A DNA stretch of 64,000 nt from Methanobrevibacter smithii ATCC 35061 (GTDB taxonomy: Archaea > Methanobacteriota > Methanobacteria > Methanobacteriales > Methanobacteriaceae): the NCBI RefSeq assembly GCF_000016525.1, contig NC_009515.1:1-64000 (forward strand). Reading direction: 5' to 3'. Made by a program: the position numbers and the translations under genes. Shown piece by piece: positions 8,560 through 15,369 of this stretch; positions within the stretch are counted from its first letter, which is position 1; the number at the start of each line of letters is the position of its first letter. The notes below the pieces were generated by a model, which was not told where the DNA came from, did no database searches, and saw only the letters and a program-made list of their open reading frames with translations.

Positions 8560-9069
8560 TTATTTAATTATTATTCCGCTATCAGTTGTTATGTTATCTG
8601 CCATATAATTGATATGACCTCTTCTGGCTGTTTTTTTAACATTGAAAAATATGTTTAGTTTATGACCTGCAACTGAATTATTATATTCTGCATTTAATTT
8701 ATTATACATCCCTTCGCTTATGGTATATTTTCTTCCGTCATCTCCAACGATCCAGTAAGCTTTGGAAAAATCAGGACCGAACTGTGTAAATTCATCAACA
8801 GTAACTGTGTTATTGTGATATCCGATTTCATCTATTTCCTCATTGAATTTGGCATCATGAAGAGTATCCAATAAAAATCCGCTTGCACCAAATATTATGG
8901 CAAAAAGTATTGCTGCTCCAACTACGGAAGAAACAGAGTTTCCAATAATAAACTCTTTTTTTGAAGTCTCATTTTTATAATCTCTTCCATTAACAATAAA
9001 TGCAAATATAAAACATGCAAAAAATATATATTTAATGCCTATTTCTAAAAATACTGCAAAACAAATCAT
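8560..9069 (-). CDS. membrane protein with C-terminal soluble domain, unknown
   Basis: 169 residues. Two or three hydrophobic segments occupy residues 1-25 and 48-70. The rest is a small polar domain beginning around residue 75 (VTVDEFTQFGPDFSKAYWIV) that is probably outside the cell. No family is recognised. It ends 9 bases from the convergent GNAT gene. Confidence 0.7.
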   Translation of the reverse strand: MICFAVFLEIGIKYIFFACFIFAFIVNGRDYKNETSKKEFIIGNSVSSVVGAAILFAIIFGASGFLLDTLHDAKFNEEIDEIGYHNNTVTVDEFTQFGPDFSKAYWIVGDDGRKYTISEGMYNKLNAEYNNSVAGHKLNIFFNVKKTARRGHINYMADNITTDSGIIIK

Positions 9070-9330
9070 TAAAAGAATGAAAATCTAATATGGCCAGACT
9101 AAAATCTACTTTCATATATTATAGTTACATATGATTTAATAAATAGTTTAGGCATATCTTAACGGAAAATTGCCATTTTTGAGTATGATAAATCAGCAGC
9201 ACATTACAGTAATGGCGATTATTTTCAGAAAATTATTTTTTCCCCTTTCATTGGAATAACTTCATAATATTATCTCATTCTAGCTGAAACATAATATTTT
9301 TTCTAAAACTTTACCTGCAACTGTTACATC

Positions 9331-10137
9331 TTAAAATAATTCATAAATTTTTGATAATAATGATTTGTCATTTTTTGAGATTTGTTTTAATTGATTTAAA
9401 ATGTTTAAATAGTATGGTTGAGTATAATGTACTTGTCCTAAACCCCATTCATGATTTTCATCCAGTATTCTTTCTTTTTTAATTTTAAGGGTGATTACAT
9501 CTTTTTGCTTTTTTAATATATTATCTACTTTTTTTAAAAGTTTATTGGTGTTTTTTGCATTGGATTTAAAATTTTTATTTACTTCTATCTTATTATCATC
9601 TTTAAGTATTTTATAACCTAATCGAACGGGATTTAAAATTATTTGTGAATTTGGTGATTCTTTTTGAATATAATCTAAAAATAAGCCCATATTTTCTTTG
9701 TATAATTTTAGATAAGTGTTTGGATCATTATACATGTTGATTTTTGTGTATGGCTTAATTTCAGTATGAAATTTTGTTTTTGGCAAATCCCAGTAATTAT
9801 TTGTAATAAAACAGTTTTCATATTTTATTATACCAAAAATCACTTCAAAATAATTATCAATTAAAATATAATCTGGTTTAAACTTTTTTACTTCTGCTAA
9901 AAAGTTCTTAGTTAAATCTTGATTAATAAATTGTGTTCCTGCTTTATTCACCCTATTTTCTGGCAATATTTGGATATCCTGATTTTTAAAGGATACTGGT
10001 TCTTGCATAAGACTTATTATTGAACCTCTTTGTGATGAAATAGAGCAATTAAAATATTTTTTATAATCTGGATTTATGCCACTGTAAAAATTATCTCTAC
10101 TTGCACATGAGCCAAAAACAGCAATATTGTATATCAT
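9331..10137 (-). CDS. DUF6270-like SGNH-type protein
   Basis: 268 residues starting MIYNIAVFGSCASRDNF. The GSCxSRD motif at about residues 9-15 and the C-terminal HEWGLGQVHYTQPYY segment are typical of the DUF6270 group, thought to be SGNH-hydrolase relatives of surface-polysaccharide loci. In that reading S10 and the late His would be catalytic. A middle segment (PDYILIDNYFEV) fits a Rossmann-like strand. It stands alone, flanked by gene-poor DNA, just before the cassette array. Confidence 0.7.
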   Translation of the reverse strand: MIYNIAVFGSCASRDNFYSGINPDYKKYFNCSISSQRGSIISLMQEPVSFKNQDIQILPENRVNKAGTQFINQDLTKNFLAEVKKFKPDYILIDNYFEVIFGIIKYENCFITNNYWDLPKTKFHTEIKPYTKINMYNDPNTYLKLYKENMGLFLDYIQKESPNSQIILNPVRLGYKILKDDNKIEVNKNFKSNAKNTNKLLKKVDNILKKQKDVITLKIKKERILDENHEWGLGQVHYTQPYYLNILNQLKQISKNDKSLLSKIYELF

Positions 10138-10606
10138 AATATAATTTATTTTTTTATTATATTATTATTTTTTTATTTTTATTTTAAACTACTTTAAAAA
10201 AGATTGTATGGAAGAAAATGTAATAACATTACTTTGTTTGATGATGAATGGATTATCTTTAAATATTTTAATTCAACAGAATAAAGACTATTTTTTAAAG
10301 GAAAGTGAAAAAACATGGAGTTAACTTTTAATTAAATATTTTCGAAATAAAGATACAAAATAAACAATAACTTTTAAGAAAAGCATGTTAAAACTTTGGT
10401 TTGCATTTGTCTTGAGATTATAACATTTATTTGTTGAATCAAAAGTCAATTCCAAACTTTTATTTACTGTTCAGTCAGGTATTGTCTATGGCACACTTAT
10501 CATAATATAAGAGTCTTCCCTCTTTCAATTAATCTATGAGATTATCATCAACTAAGAAATCTTTTCAATTAATTGTTAACTTTTCTTTCATTAATGTGCT
10601 GATCAA
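10138..10606. other. gene-poor region left of the repeat array
   Basis: About 470 bp with no complete gene. It contains one short open stretch (10208-10324) that looks like the tail of a lost regulator, then DNA without recognisable coding. No further copy of the 37-nt repeat was found here, though very degenerate copies could be missed. Confidence 0.5.
10208..10324 (+). pseudogene. possible regulator fragment (TetR C-terminus-like)
   Basis: The open frame of 38 codons reads MEENVITLLCLMMNGLSLN at its start. The LMMNGLSLNILI pattern resembles the final helices of TetR-family regulators. There is no DNA-binding domain upstream and no good ribosome binding site, so it is probably a remnant. 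Confidence 0.3.
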
Positions 10607-10641
10607 TTCCAATTTTAATTGCATCTTTGAAGCAAACATAG
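10607..10641 (+). repeat. array repeat 1 (degenerate, outermost)
   Basis: 35 nt. It matches the consensus from AATTTTAATTGCATC onward but lacks two T of the loop and has changes at its start and at its last base. It is the most decayed copy and farthest from cas1. Confidence 0.75.
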
Positions 10642-10651
10642 TTTAAAACAG

Positions 10652-10936
10652 CTAAATATCAATATATTTAATTTCTTTAATAATTGGTGCAAACTGAGGA
10701 TGTTTTTCAATGAACTCTAAAGCAAGATTATTATGATATTCTCTGGCTTTAACTCCTTCAAGGGATCTAGCTACAACTCTTTCTTGCCTAATATCTTTAA
10801 TTAATTTTTCATCTTCCCCAATCACATCCGATCTTTTTCTATTAAAATTAGGACAATAATCCATAACCATTACCCTAATCCTCATTGGAATTGGTTCTCT
10901 AAGATTTATTAATTCATCCATCAACTCTTGAGGCAT
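10652..10936 (-). CDS. small immunity-like protein, cassette 1
   Basis: 94 residues, starting MPQELMDELINL, rich in charged residues, with no signal peptide or membrane segment. It is similar in pattern to the 97-residue product of the next cassette: IPxxIR near residue 16, an RS..G.K stretch near 58-63, and F.IEKHPQF near the end, where the other has FIRKYPYF. The family is unknown to me. It fills cassette 1 in reverse orientation and stops 10 bases from repeat 1. Immunity protein is a guess from size, context and the neighbouring toxin fragments. Confidence 0.6.
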   Translation of the reverse strand: MPQELMDELINLREPIPMRIRVMVMDYCPNFNRKRSDVIGEDEKLIKDIRQERVVARSLEGVKAREYHNNLALEFIEKHPQFAPIIKEIKYIDI

Positions 10937-11002
10937 ATTCTATAAAAATTTGTCATCACTTTTTAAAGCTCTTACTTTCATTGATTTTCACATCTTTATA
11001 TA

Positions 11003-11039
11003 GTCAAATTTTAATTCCATATTTTTGAAGCAAACATGC
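11003..11039 (+). repeat. array repeat 2 (four differences)
   Basis: 37 nt. It differs from the consensus at positions 7, 15, 19 and 36. Two of these changes break the left arm of the hairpin. Confidence 0.85.
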
Positions 11040-11088
11040 ATATTATTCATTCAATATATAATATTATTAATCCTTTTAAATCAAATAA

Positions 11089-11382
11089 TTATAATTTATC
11101 AAATAATGATGTGAAATAAGGGTATTTTCTAATAAATATGTCAATTTCATAATCCATTAATTTGTGACCATTCATTGTACTTCTAGAATTTTCAATTTTA
11201 TGTTCCAATAATCGTTTACTCAATAAATCTTTATTGGTAGCATTTTTTCCTAACTTTAAAGAATAACCTTTAGGTAACTCCATTCGAATTTTATAGGGTA
11301 TCCAATCTTCCAGTTCTGTTAAATCTTGAAAATATTTTTTTAATTCATTTTTATTAACTTTATATTTTCTTTTATAAACCAT
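11089..11382 (-). CDS. small immunity-like protein, cassette 2
   Basis: 97 residues, basic N-terminus (MVYKRKYKVNKNELKKYF), then WIPYKIRMELPKGY and a C-terminal DIFIRKYPYF. The layout parallels the 94-residue protein of cassette 1, so the two are probably paralogues. AAGAGGAAG lies before the ATG and only about 20 bases separate the start from repeat 3, leaving little room for a promoter. Transcription may come from the neighbouring insert or run through the repeat. Function unknown. Confidence 0.6.
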   Translation of the reverse strand: MVYKRKYKVNKNELKKYFQDLTELEDWIPYKIRMELPKGYSLKLGKNATNKDLLSKRLLEHKIENSRSTMNGHKLMDYEIDIFIRKYPYFTSLFDKL

Positions 11383-11402
11383 AGATTCTTCCTCTTAAAA
11401 AA

Positions 11403-11439
11403 GTCAAATTTTAATTGCATCTTTTTGAAGCAAACATAC
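11403..11439 (+). repeat. array repeat 3 (one difference)
   Basis: 37 nt, identical to repeats 4-6 except T for G at position 7. It cuts into the 5' end of the JAB-domain gene. Confidence 0.92.
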
Positions 11440-11967
11440 ATTGAGCATGGTTGGGCAATAACAAATAAAGGAACTGTATCAGGGATTTTTTCAAATGGGG
11501 CGAATAAAGAAGTAGCTTTATCTACTACTTTTTTAGAAATTGCAAAGGAAGATAAAGGTATTTTATATTTAATTCATAATCATCCAAAATCAAACCCCCC
11601 ATTACCTTCTTCTGATGATTTAGCTTATTTTACTTCATTAGAAATAAAATATGGTTTAGTAACAAATGAAGAAGGTACTTTTATTCTTAAAAACAATAAA
11701 TCTTCACAAAATAAAGACAAATATAAAGAAATCTATGAACTTGGTGTAAAGATTGAAGATAAAATGAAAGAGCATTTTTCTACTGATACAGGTATGGTTC
11801 CTCCGCCTACTTTGTATGAGGGTAAACCTGTTAAGGAATATACTTCTGAAGAGTTAAAATATTTTAAAGAAAGAGATAAATATGTTAATGAACATAAAAA
11901 TAAATATAAAAAATTATATGAAGATGAATTATCAGATTATGGTTTTGAAATTGAATTTTTATATTAG
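11425..11967 (+). CDS. JAB/MPN-domain toxin C-terminus, truncated at repeat 3
   Basis: The frame is open from inside repeat 3 and no proper start exists: the nominal TTG lies in the repeat and there is no ribosome binding site. The protein holds a JAB metalloprotease signature, E7-H-G followed by H51-N-H53, then S62 and D65 (HNHP...PSSDD), the zinc-binding set of MPN+ domains. In polymorphic toxins such domains sit at the extreme C-terminus, followed directly by an immunity gene, exactly as here (15-bp gap to the next gene). It is therefore read as the tip of a larger toxin whose N-terminal part was left behind when the fragment was joined to the repeat. Confidence 0.75.
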   Translation: MKQTYIEHGWAITNKGTVSGIFSNGANKEVALSTTFLEIAKEDKGILYLIHNHPKSNPPLPSSDDLAYFTSLEIKYGLVTNEEGTFILKNNKSSQNKDKYKEIYELGVKIEDKMKEHFSTDTGMVPPPTLYEGKPVKEYTSEELKYFKERDKYVNEHKNKYKKLYEDELSDYGFEIEFLY

Positions 11968-11982
11968 AAGGAGTGTTGTTTC

Positions 11983-12246
11983 ATGAGATACTTTGAAGTT
12001 AATGGTCTTGATGCGGGTCGTCGTGTTGGTTACGGGACATTTAACACTGATCATAGTGCTTACATAAGAATCCTTGAAACTGAGGAGGAAAAGATGGAGC
12101 ATATGAGAGGGATGTATAAGACTAGTCCTAAAGCTTTTGCTGAATGGAAGGAATGGTGTATGTATGTACATCTTTTGACTGATATTTTTGGTACTCTTGA
12201 AGATCCTAAAGAATTTGATGAAGAAAAACTATTTGCAAAAGATTAA
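11983..12246 (+). CDS. immunity-like protein A, cassette 3
   Basis: 87 residues starting MRYFEVNGLD, with GGAG of AAGGAGTG upstream and 15 bp between the JAB-domain gene and its start. The C-terminal half (from EEEKMEHM) is identical, apart from the last residues, to that of the cassette 4 copy. Residues 12-33 differ between them. A conserved body with a variable patch fits an immunity protein with changing partner specificity. It is acidic and has no membrane segment. The partner is presumably the JAB toxin just upstream. Confidence 0.65.
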   Translation: MRYFEVNGLDAGRRVGYGTFNTDHSAYIRILETEEEKMEHMRGMYKTSPKAFAEWKEWCMYVHLLTDIFGTLEDPKEFDEEKLFAKD

Positions 12247-12299
12247 ACCTTTACATTTTTTTATCTTTTTTATTATAACTATTAACATTGGTGATAATT

Positions 12300-12436
12300 A
12301 TGGATTATAAAAAATGGCTTTTAGATAATTATACCTTTTTTGAAGATATAGTTGAATTTGAAGGATCATATTTTCTTGAATTTTGTTTAAAAGAAGATGC
12401 TATCTGTTTTGTTAAATTATGTTGTGATGTTGAAGT
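12300..12436 (+). pseudogene. small gene cut by repeat 4
   Basis: A GGTGAT at 12290-12295 and ATG at 12300 open a coding frame MDYKKWLLDNYTFFEDIVEF that continues for 45 codons and then runs into repeat 4, where its own sequence ends. It looks like the N-terminal half of another immunity-type protein. The cut at the repeat boundary shows that the inserted DNA ended inside a gene. Confidence 0.65.
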
Positions 12437-12473
12437 GTCAAAGTTTAATTGCATCTTTTTGAAGCAAACATAC
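12437..12473 (+). repeat. array repeat 4 (consensus)
   Basis: 37 nt, identical to repeats 5 and 6. Its right edge falls inside the last 19 codons of a toxin gene and its left edge inside a different gene. Confidence 0.93.
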
Positions 12474-12532
12474 AAAAATTATATGAAAATAAATTATCAG
12501 ATTATGATTTTGAAATCAAATTTTTATATTAA
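12474..12532 (+). pseudogene. last 18 codons of a second JAB-toxin allele
   Basis: Directly after repeat 4 the frame reads KLYENKLSDYDFEIKFLY and stops. The intact neighbour in cassette 3 ends KKLYEDELSDYGFEIEFLY. So cassette 4 begins inside an allele of the same toxin gene, keeping only its tail before the immunity gene. Confidence 0.8.
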
Positions 12533-12547
12533 AAGGAGTGTTGTTTC

Positions 12548-12811
12548 ATGAGGTACTTTGAAGTTAATGGTCTTGATGCAAGTCGTCGTGTTGGTTATGG
12601 ACAATTTAATACAGATCATACGGCAACCATAGATCTGTTTGATACCGAAGAAGAAAAGATGGAGCATATGAGAGGGATGTATAAGACTAGTCCTAAAGCT
12701 TTTGCTGAATGGAAGGAATGGTGTATGTATGTACATCTTTTGACTGATATTTTTGGTACTCTTGAAGATCCTAAAGAATTTGATGAAGAAAAACTATTTG
12801 CTGAAGACTAA
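12548..12811 (+). CDS. immunity-like protein B, cassette 4
   Basis: 87 residues, paralogue of the protein at 11983. The first 13 residues and the C-terminal 50 or so are almost identical, and a stretch of about 150 bases in the 3' half is identical in DNA. Residues 20-33 (GQFNTDHTATIDLF versus GTFNTDHSAYIRIL) differ. It has the same AAGGAGTG site and the same spacing to the toxin tail. With its toxin reduced to 18 codons this is an orphan immunity gene. Confidence 0.65.
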   Translation: MRYFEVNGLDASRRVGYGQFNTDHTATIDLFDTEEEKMEHMRGMYKTSPKAFAEWKEWCMYVHLLTDIFGTLEDPKEFDEEKLFAED

Positions 12812-12909
12812 AACCTACTTTTTTTATATTATTTATACTTTTATATTAATCCTAAATAGACATCATTATTATTTAATAAATTTCATATATATTTATTAAG
12901 TGATAGTTG

Positions 12910-12958
12910 ATGTGTGTTGAGAAGAATGTTTTTGAGTTTAATGAGTCAGGATTGTTAC
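12910..12958 (+). pseudogene. start of a gene cut by repeat 5
   Basis: AAGTGAT at 12898-12904 and ATG at 12910 open a frame MCVEKNVFEFNESGLL, which meets repeat 5 after 16 codons. It mirrors the truncation at repeat 4. The piece is short, so the reading is tentative. Confidence 0.4.
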
Positions 12959-12995
12959 GTCAAAGTTTAATTGCATCTTTTTGAAGCAAACATAC
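12959..12995 (+). repeat. array repeat 5 (consensus)
   Basis: 37 nt, identical to repeats 4 and 6. Confidence 0.93.
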
Positions 12996-13128
12996 ATTTT
13001 GATAATTTTATGTTGTCAATTATATTATTAAGATATGAAAAATTATACTACTCATATGTCATATTTTAAATGAAAATTTAAAAAATTCATTAATTTTATA
13101 TGAGATTATAATTACTTAAAACTATAAA

Positions 13129-13251
13129 ATGATTATAACACTACCACAAGTACATAAATTAGCTGCAAATACTTTATTAATATTAAAAGACGGATGTGGA
13201 AATAGAAAAATTCCATATTTAACTTATGATATAATTAAAATTGAAATTTAA
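13129..13251 (+). CDS. short ORF, unknown
   Basis: 40 codons starting MIITLPQVHKLAANTL and ending IPYLTYDIIKIEI. The end faintly recalls pseudomurein-binding repeats. No ribosome binding site is evident and the stop overlaps the end of the convergent TPR remnant. Probably a fragment. Confidence 0.25.
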   Translation: MIITLPQVHKLAANTLLILKDGCGNRKIPYLTYDIIKIEI

Positions 13252-13699
13252 TATGTTCCCCAAATTCCATCAATTAATAATTTTACTTTAAAATTCATCA
13301 AAACACTATTTCTTAACTTTAATGCAATAATATTATTAGGATTTAACTCTAAAGCTTTATTGACACATTTAATACCTTCATCATATTTATGTGCCTCAGT
13401 AAAATCATAGCTTTTGTTGCATAAATGGAATCATCATCAGGATGAATTTTCAAACCTTCATCAATAACTGCCAATGCTTCTTCAAAGTTATCTGAAATCA
13501 TTAAAATTTTTGTCTTAAGTGAATAAACATTTGAATCAAAAACATTGACTGAAGTGATTCTTAAATAATCATCACATGCCGTTAAAGCTTTTTTATAATT
13601 TTTAAGTGCGAAGTAAGCTTCTGCCTTAAAATATATTGCATTTTTATCTTTAGGATTCAATTCCAATGCTTTATCAAATGAATTAATTGCTTCTATAAA
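13248..13699 (-). pseudogene. TPR-repeat protein fragment with frameshift
   Basis: Tetratricopeptide repeats are clear: FDKALELNPKDKNAIYFKAE, YKKALTACDDYL, FEEALAVIDEGLKIHPDD. The frame is open from 13699 to about 13405, then a one-base shift is needed to continue with HKYDEGIKCVNKALELNPNN to the stop at 13248. A TAG precedes the fragment at 13700-13702. So both the N-terminus and one reading frame are lost. It lies in cassette 5. Confidence 0.8.
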
Positions 13700-14127
13700 C
13701 TAACCATACCTGTTAATTAATGAAGAACAAATTTTTCAGACAAATTTCCAGATGGAAATTCCAACATCAACAAGTTCACCAAGACAAATTCCAGTATAAA
13801 ATTTTTGCATCTGTTTTTTCAATCATTACATTAACGATTTTTTGCTTCTATCACTTAACATAATTTAAATTCTATTAAAAAAATATCAACTTCAATCATT
13901 TAAGTCATTGAATAAAATTTTATTGTTATTATTGTTTATATTTAACTAAATGATTTTAGAAATAAATCCATTCATCAACCGTAAGATATTTTGCATTTCT
14001 TTATTTACAAAATTTAATCTAATAAACAAAAAGCCAACAACCAACAAATCGATTAATTAATATAATACATAATAATAAATAATTATGTAGTGTTTTATTT
14101 ACACTTTATTTTAAGGAGGAAATGTTC
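13700..14127. other. gene-free stretch within cassette 5
   Basis: No complete gene. On the minus strand around 13735-13805 a short open piece reads MQKFYTGICLGELVDVGISI and may be another remnant. The right part holds AT-rich promoter-like DNA and the AAGGAGG at 14113-14119 of the dehydrogenase gene. Confidence 0.5.
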
Positions 14128-14931
14128 ATGGATAGATTAAAAGATAAAATAGCTATCGTTACTGGTTCTACAAGTGGTATTGGAATCGGTATTGCTAAAT
14201 TATATGCTGCAGAAGGTGCTAAAGTAGTTATTTGTGGACGTAGAGAAGAAAAAGGACAAGCAGTTGTTGATAATATTACAAAAGAAGGAGGTGAATCTTC
14301 TTACCACTTCTTTGATATTACCAACACAAATAGTATTGAAAAATTAATTGATGATACTGCAGAAAAATATGGAAAAATAGACATTTTGGTAAATAATGCT
14401 GCTAATGTAGCTCTAAAAGATGGAAACATTGATGAATTAACAATAGACATGTGGGATGCTATTTTTGAAAGTGATTTACGTGGTACATTCTATGCTACCA
14501 AATGTGTGATTCCTTACTTGCAAAAAAATGAAAATGGTGGATCTATTATAAATATTGGATCAATGGCATCATGTGGTGGAGATTTAGGTTCTACTGCGTA
14601 TGCTTGTGCAAAATCTGGTGTTGATATGTTTACACAATACACCGCACTCCAATATGGTAAAGACAATATCCGTTGTAACTGTGTACGTCCTGGATTAATA
14701 GTAACTCCCGAAAATGAAGCAAATGTACCTGAAGTTTTAAGAAATATTTTCTTAAACAATATCATGGTTAATCGTTATGGTGGTCCAGAAGATATTGGGC
14801 ACATGTGTGTATATCTCGCATCTGATGAAAGCGAATATGTTACTGGTCAAATTGTTAATGTAGATGGTGGTCTTAATTCCCATGTATCTACATCAGCACA
14901 ATTCAGAGAATTAAACTCTCGTACATGGTAA
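14128..14931 (+). CDS. short-chain dehydrogenase (hydroxysteroid dehydrogenase-like)
   Basis: 267 residues. NAD(P)-binding TGSTSGIG is at 12-19, the NNA motif follows near residue 90, and the catalytic Ser plus YACAK are near 145-165. The C-terminal half (ALQYGKDNIRCN, VRPGLI, GPEDIGHMCVYLASDESEYVTG) resembles gut bacterial 7-alpha-hydroxysteroid dehydrogenases, so the substrate may be a bile acid or another secondary alcohol; this is inference. The ATG at 14128 is chosen over 14122 because of the AAGGAGG at 14113-14119. It is more even in base composition than its neighbours and surrounded by remnants, consistent with acquisition by transfer. Confidence 0.85.
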   Translation: MDRLKDKIAIVTGSTSGIGIGIAKLYAAEGAKVVICGRREEKGQAVVDNITKEGGESSYHFFDITNTNSIEKLIDDTAEKYGKIDILVNNAANVALKDGNIDELTIDMWDAIFESDLRGTFYATKCVIPYLQKNENGGSIINIGSMASCGGDLGSTAYACAKSGVDMFTQYTALQYGKDNIRCNCVRPGLIVTPENEANVPEVLRNIFLNNIMVNRYGGPEDIGHMCVYLASDESEYVTGQIVNVDGGLNSHVSTSAQFRELNSRTW

Positions 14932-15008
14932 TTAGTACTATTAAGTACTAATTTTTATATTTTTTTAGGGTGTCTGCCAAAATTGATTTTGTGTTTTTGT
15001 TGATTTTT

Positions 15009-15218
15009 TTAAAATATTGTTATATCAAGTTTTAATTGGTTTTTAATGGATGTTCTTTCATAGAAATCTTTTAAATCTTCCAGTTGTATTTTTAATTTTT
15101 CTTGTTTTAAATTGTATAATCTGATTAAATTATATGCTAGTGCGTCTAAGTTGATTTTTTTTCTGTTCTTGTCATTTTCCAATGACTACTTTTTTTTCTA
15201 TTTGGAATTGTTCTTTTA
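15009..15218 (-). pseudogene. transposase C-terminal remnant
   Basis: Minus-strand coding reads NLDALAYNLIRLYNLKQEKL and ends at a TAA at 15009. The part upstream (KEQFQIEKKVVIGK) is in another frame, so the piece is frameshifted. NLDALAYNLIRLYNL is typical of the end of IS transposases in this genus. It is cut off at repeat 6, one base away. Confidence 0.65.
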
Positions 15219-15219
15219 A

Positions 15220-15256
15220 GTCAAAGTTTAATTGCATCTTTTTGAAGCAAACATAC
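15220..15256 (+). repeat. array repeat 6 (consensus, leader-proximal)
   Basis: 37 nt, identical to repeats 4 and 5, nearest to cas1. Confidence 0.93.
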
Positions 15257-15369
15257 TTATTTTTATTTTCTTTTTTATACTATTTAAACACGTGTTAATT
15301 CTTTTTTGAAAAGTATTATTAGGAAAGTATAAAAGTATTACAAAAATAAGGGGGTTTTCCTAAAATTAT
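15257..15369. promoter_or_regulatory. putative array leader between repeat 6 and cas1
   Basis: 113 bp, very AT-rich. It contains a perfect palindrome AACACGTGTT (15287-15296) and two AAAGTATTA motifs (15310, 15332). TTAGGAAA (15319-15326) is mirrored by TTTCCTAA (15356-15363), which might end the cas transcript. Position between the cas genes and the best-preserved repeat fits a leader. Confidence 0.5.

Larger units (their letters stand above)
10607..15256. CRISPR. CRISPR-like array with gene-sized inserts beside cas1-cas2
   Basis: Six copies of a 37-nt repeat lie in one orientation at 10607, 11003, 11403, 12437, 12959 and 15220. Each has an imperfect hairpin, TTGCATC and GAAGCAA around five T. 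The inserts are 361, 363, 997, 485 and 2224 bp, far above normal spacer size, and contain genes. The three repeats nearest cas1 are identical. The next differs at one base, the next at four, and the outermost is shortened. This gradient is what leader-end growth of a CRISPR array leaves. No interference genes are present. The CRISPR identity is inferred from repeat form and the cas pair. Confidence 0.7.

Noticed and set aside
11959-12736. Two similar 70-codon minus-strand frames opposite the immunity genes
   Set aside because: They are similar only because the immunity genes are, and they lack ribosome binding sites; the plus-strand genes have strong AAGGAGTG sites.
13795-13850. A seventh, degenerate array repeat in insert 5
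   Set aside because: TTTTTGCATCTGTTTTTTC shows only weak likeness and lacks the right hairpin arm, not better than expected in AT-rich DNA.
10607-15256. Repeats as shared coding sequence upstream of orphan toxin tips (Rhs/CDI style)
   Set aside because: The frame through the repeat (KFNCIFLKQTY) fits the toxin frame at repeat 3 but not at repeat 4, and repeats 1, 2 and 6 do not precede toxin tips. The hairpin and single orientation also fit a non-coding repeat better.
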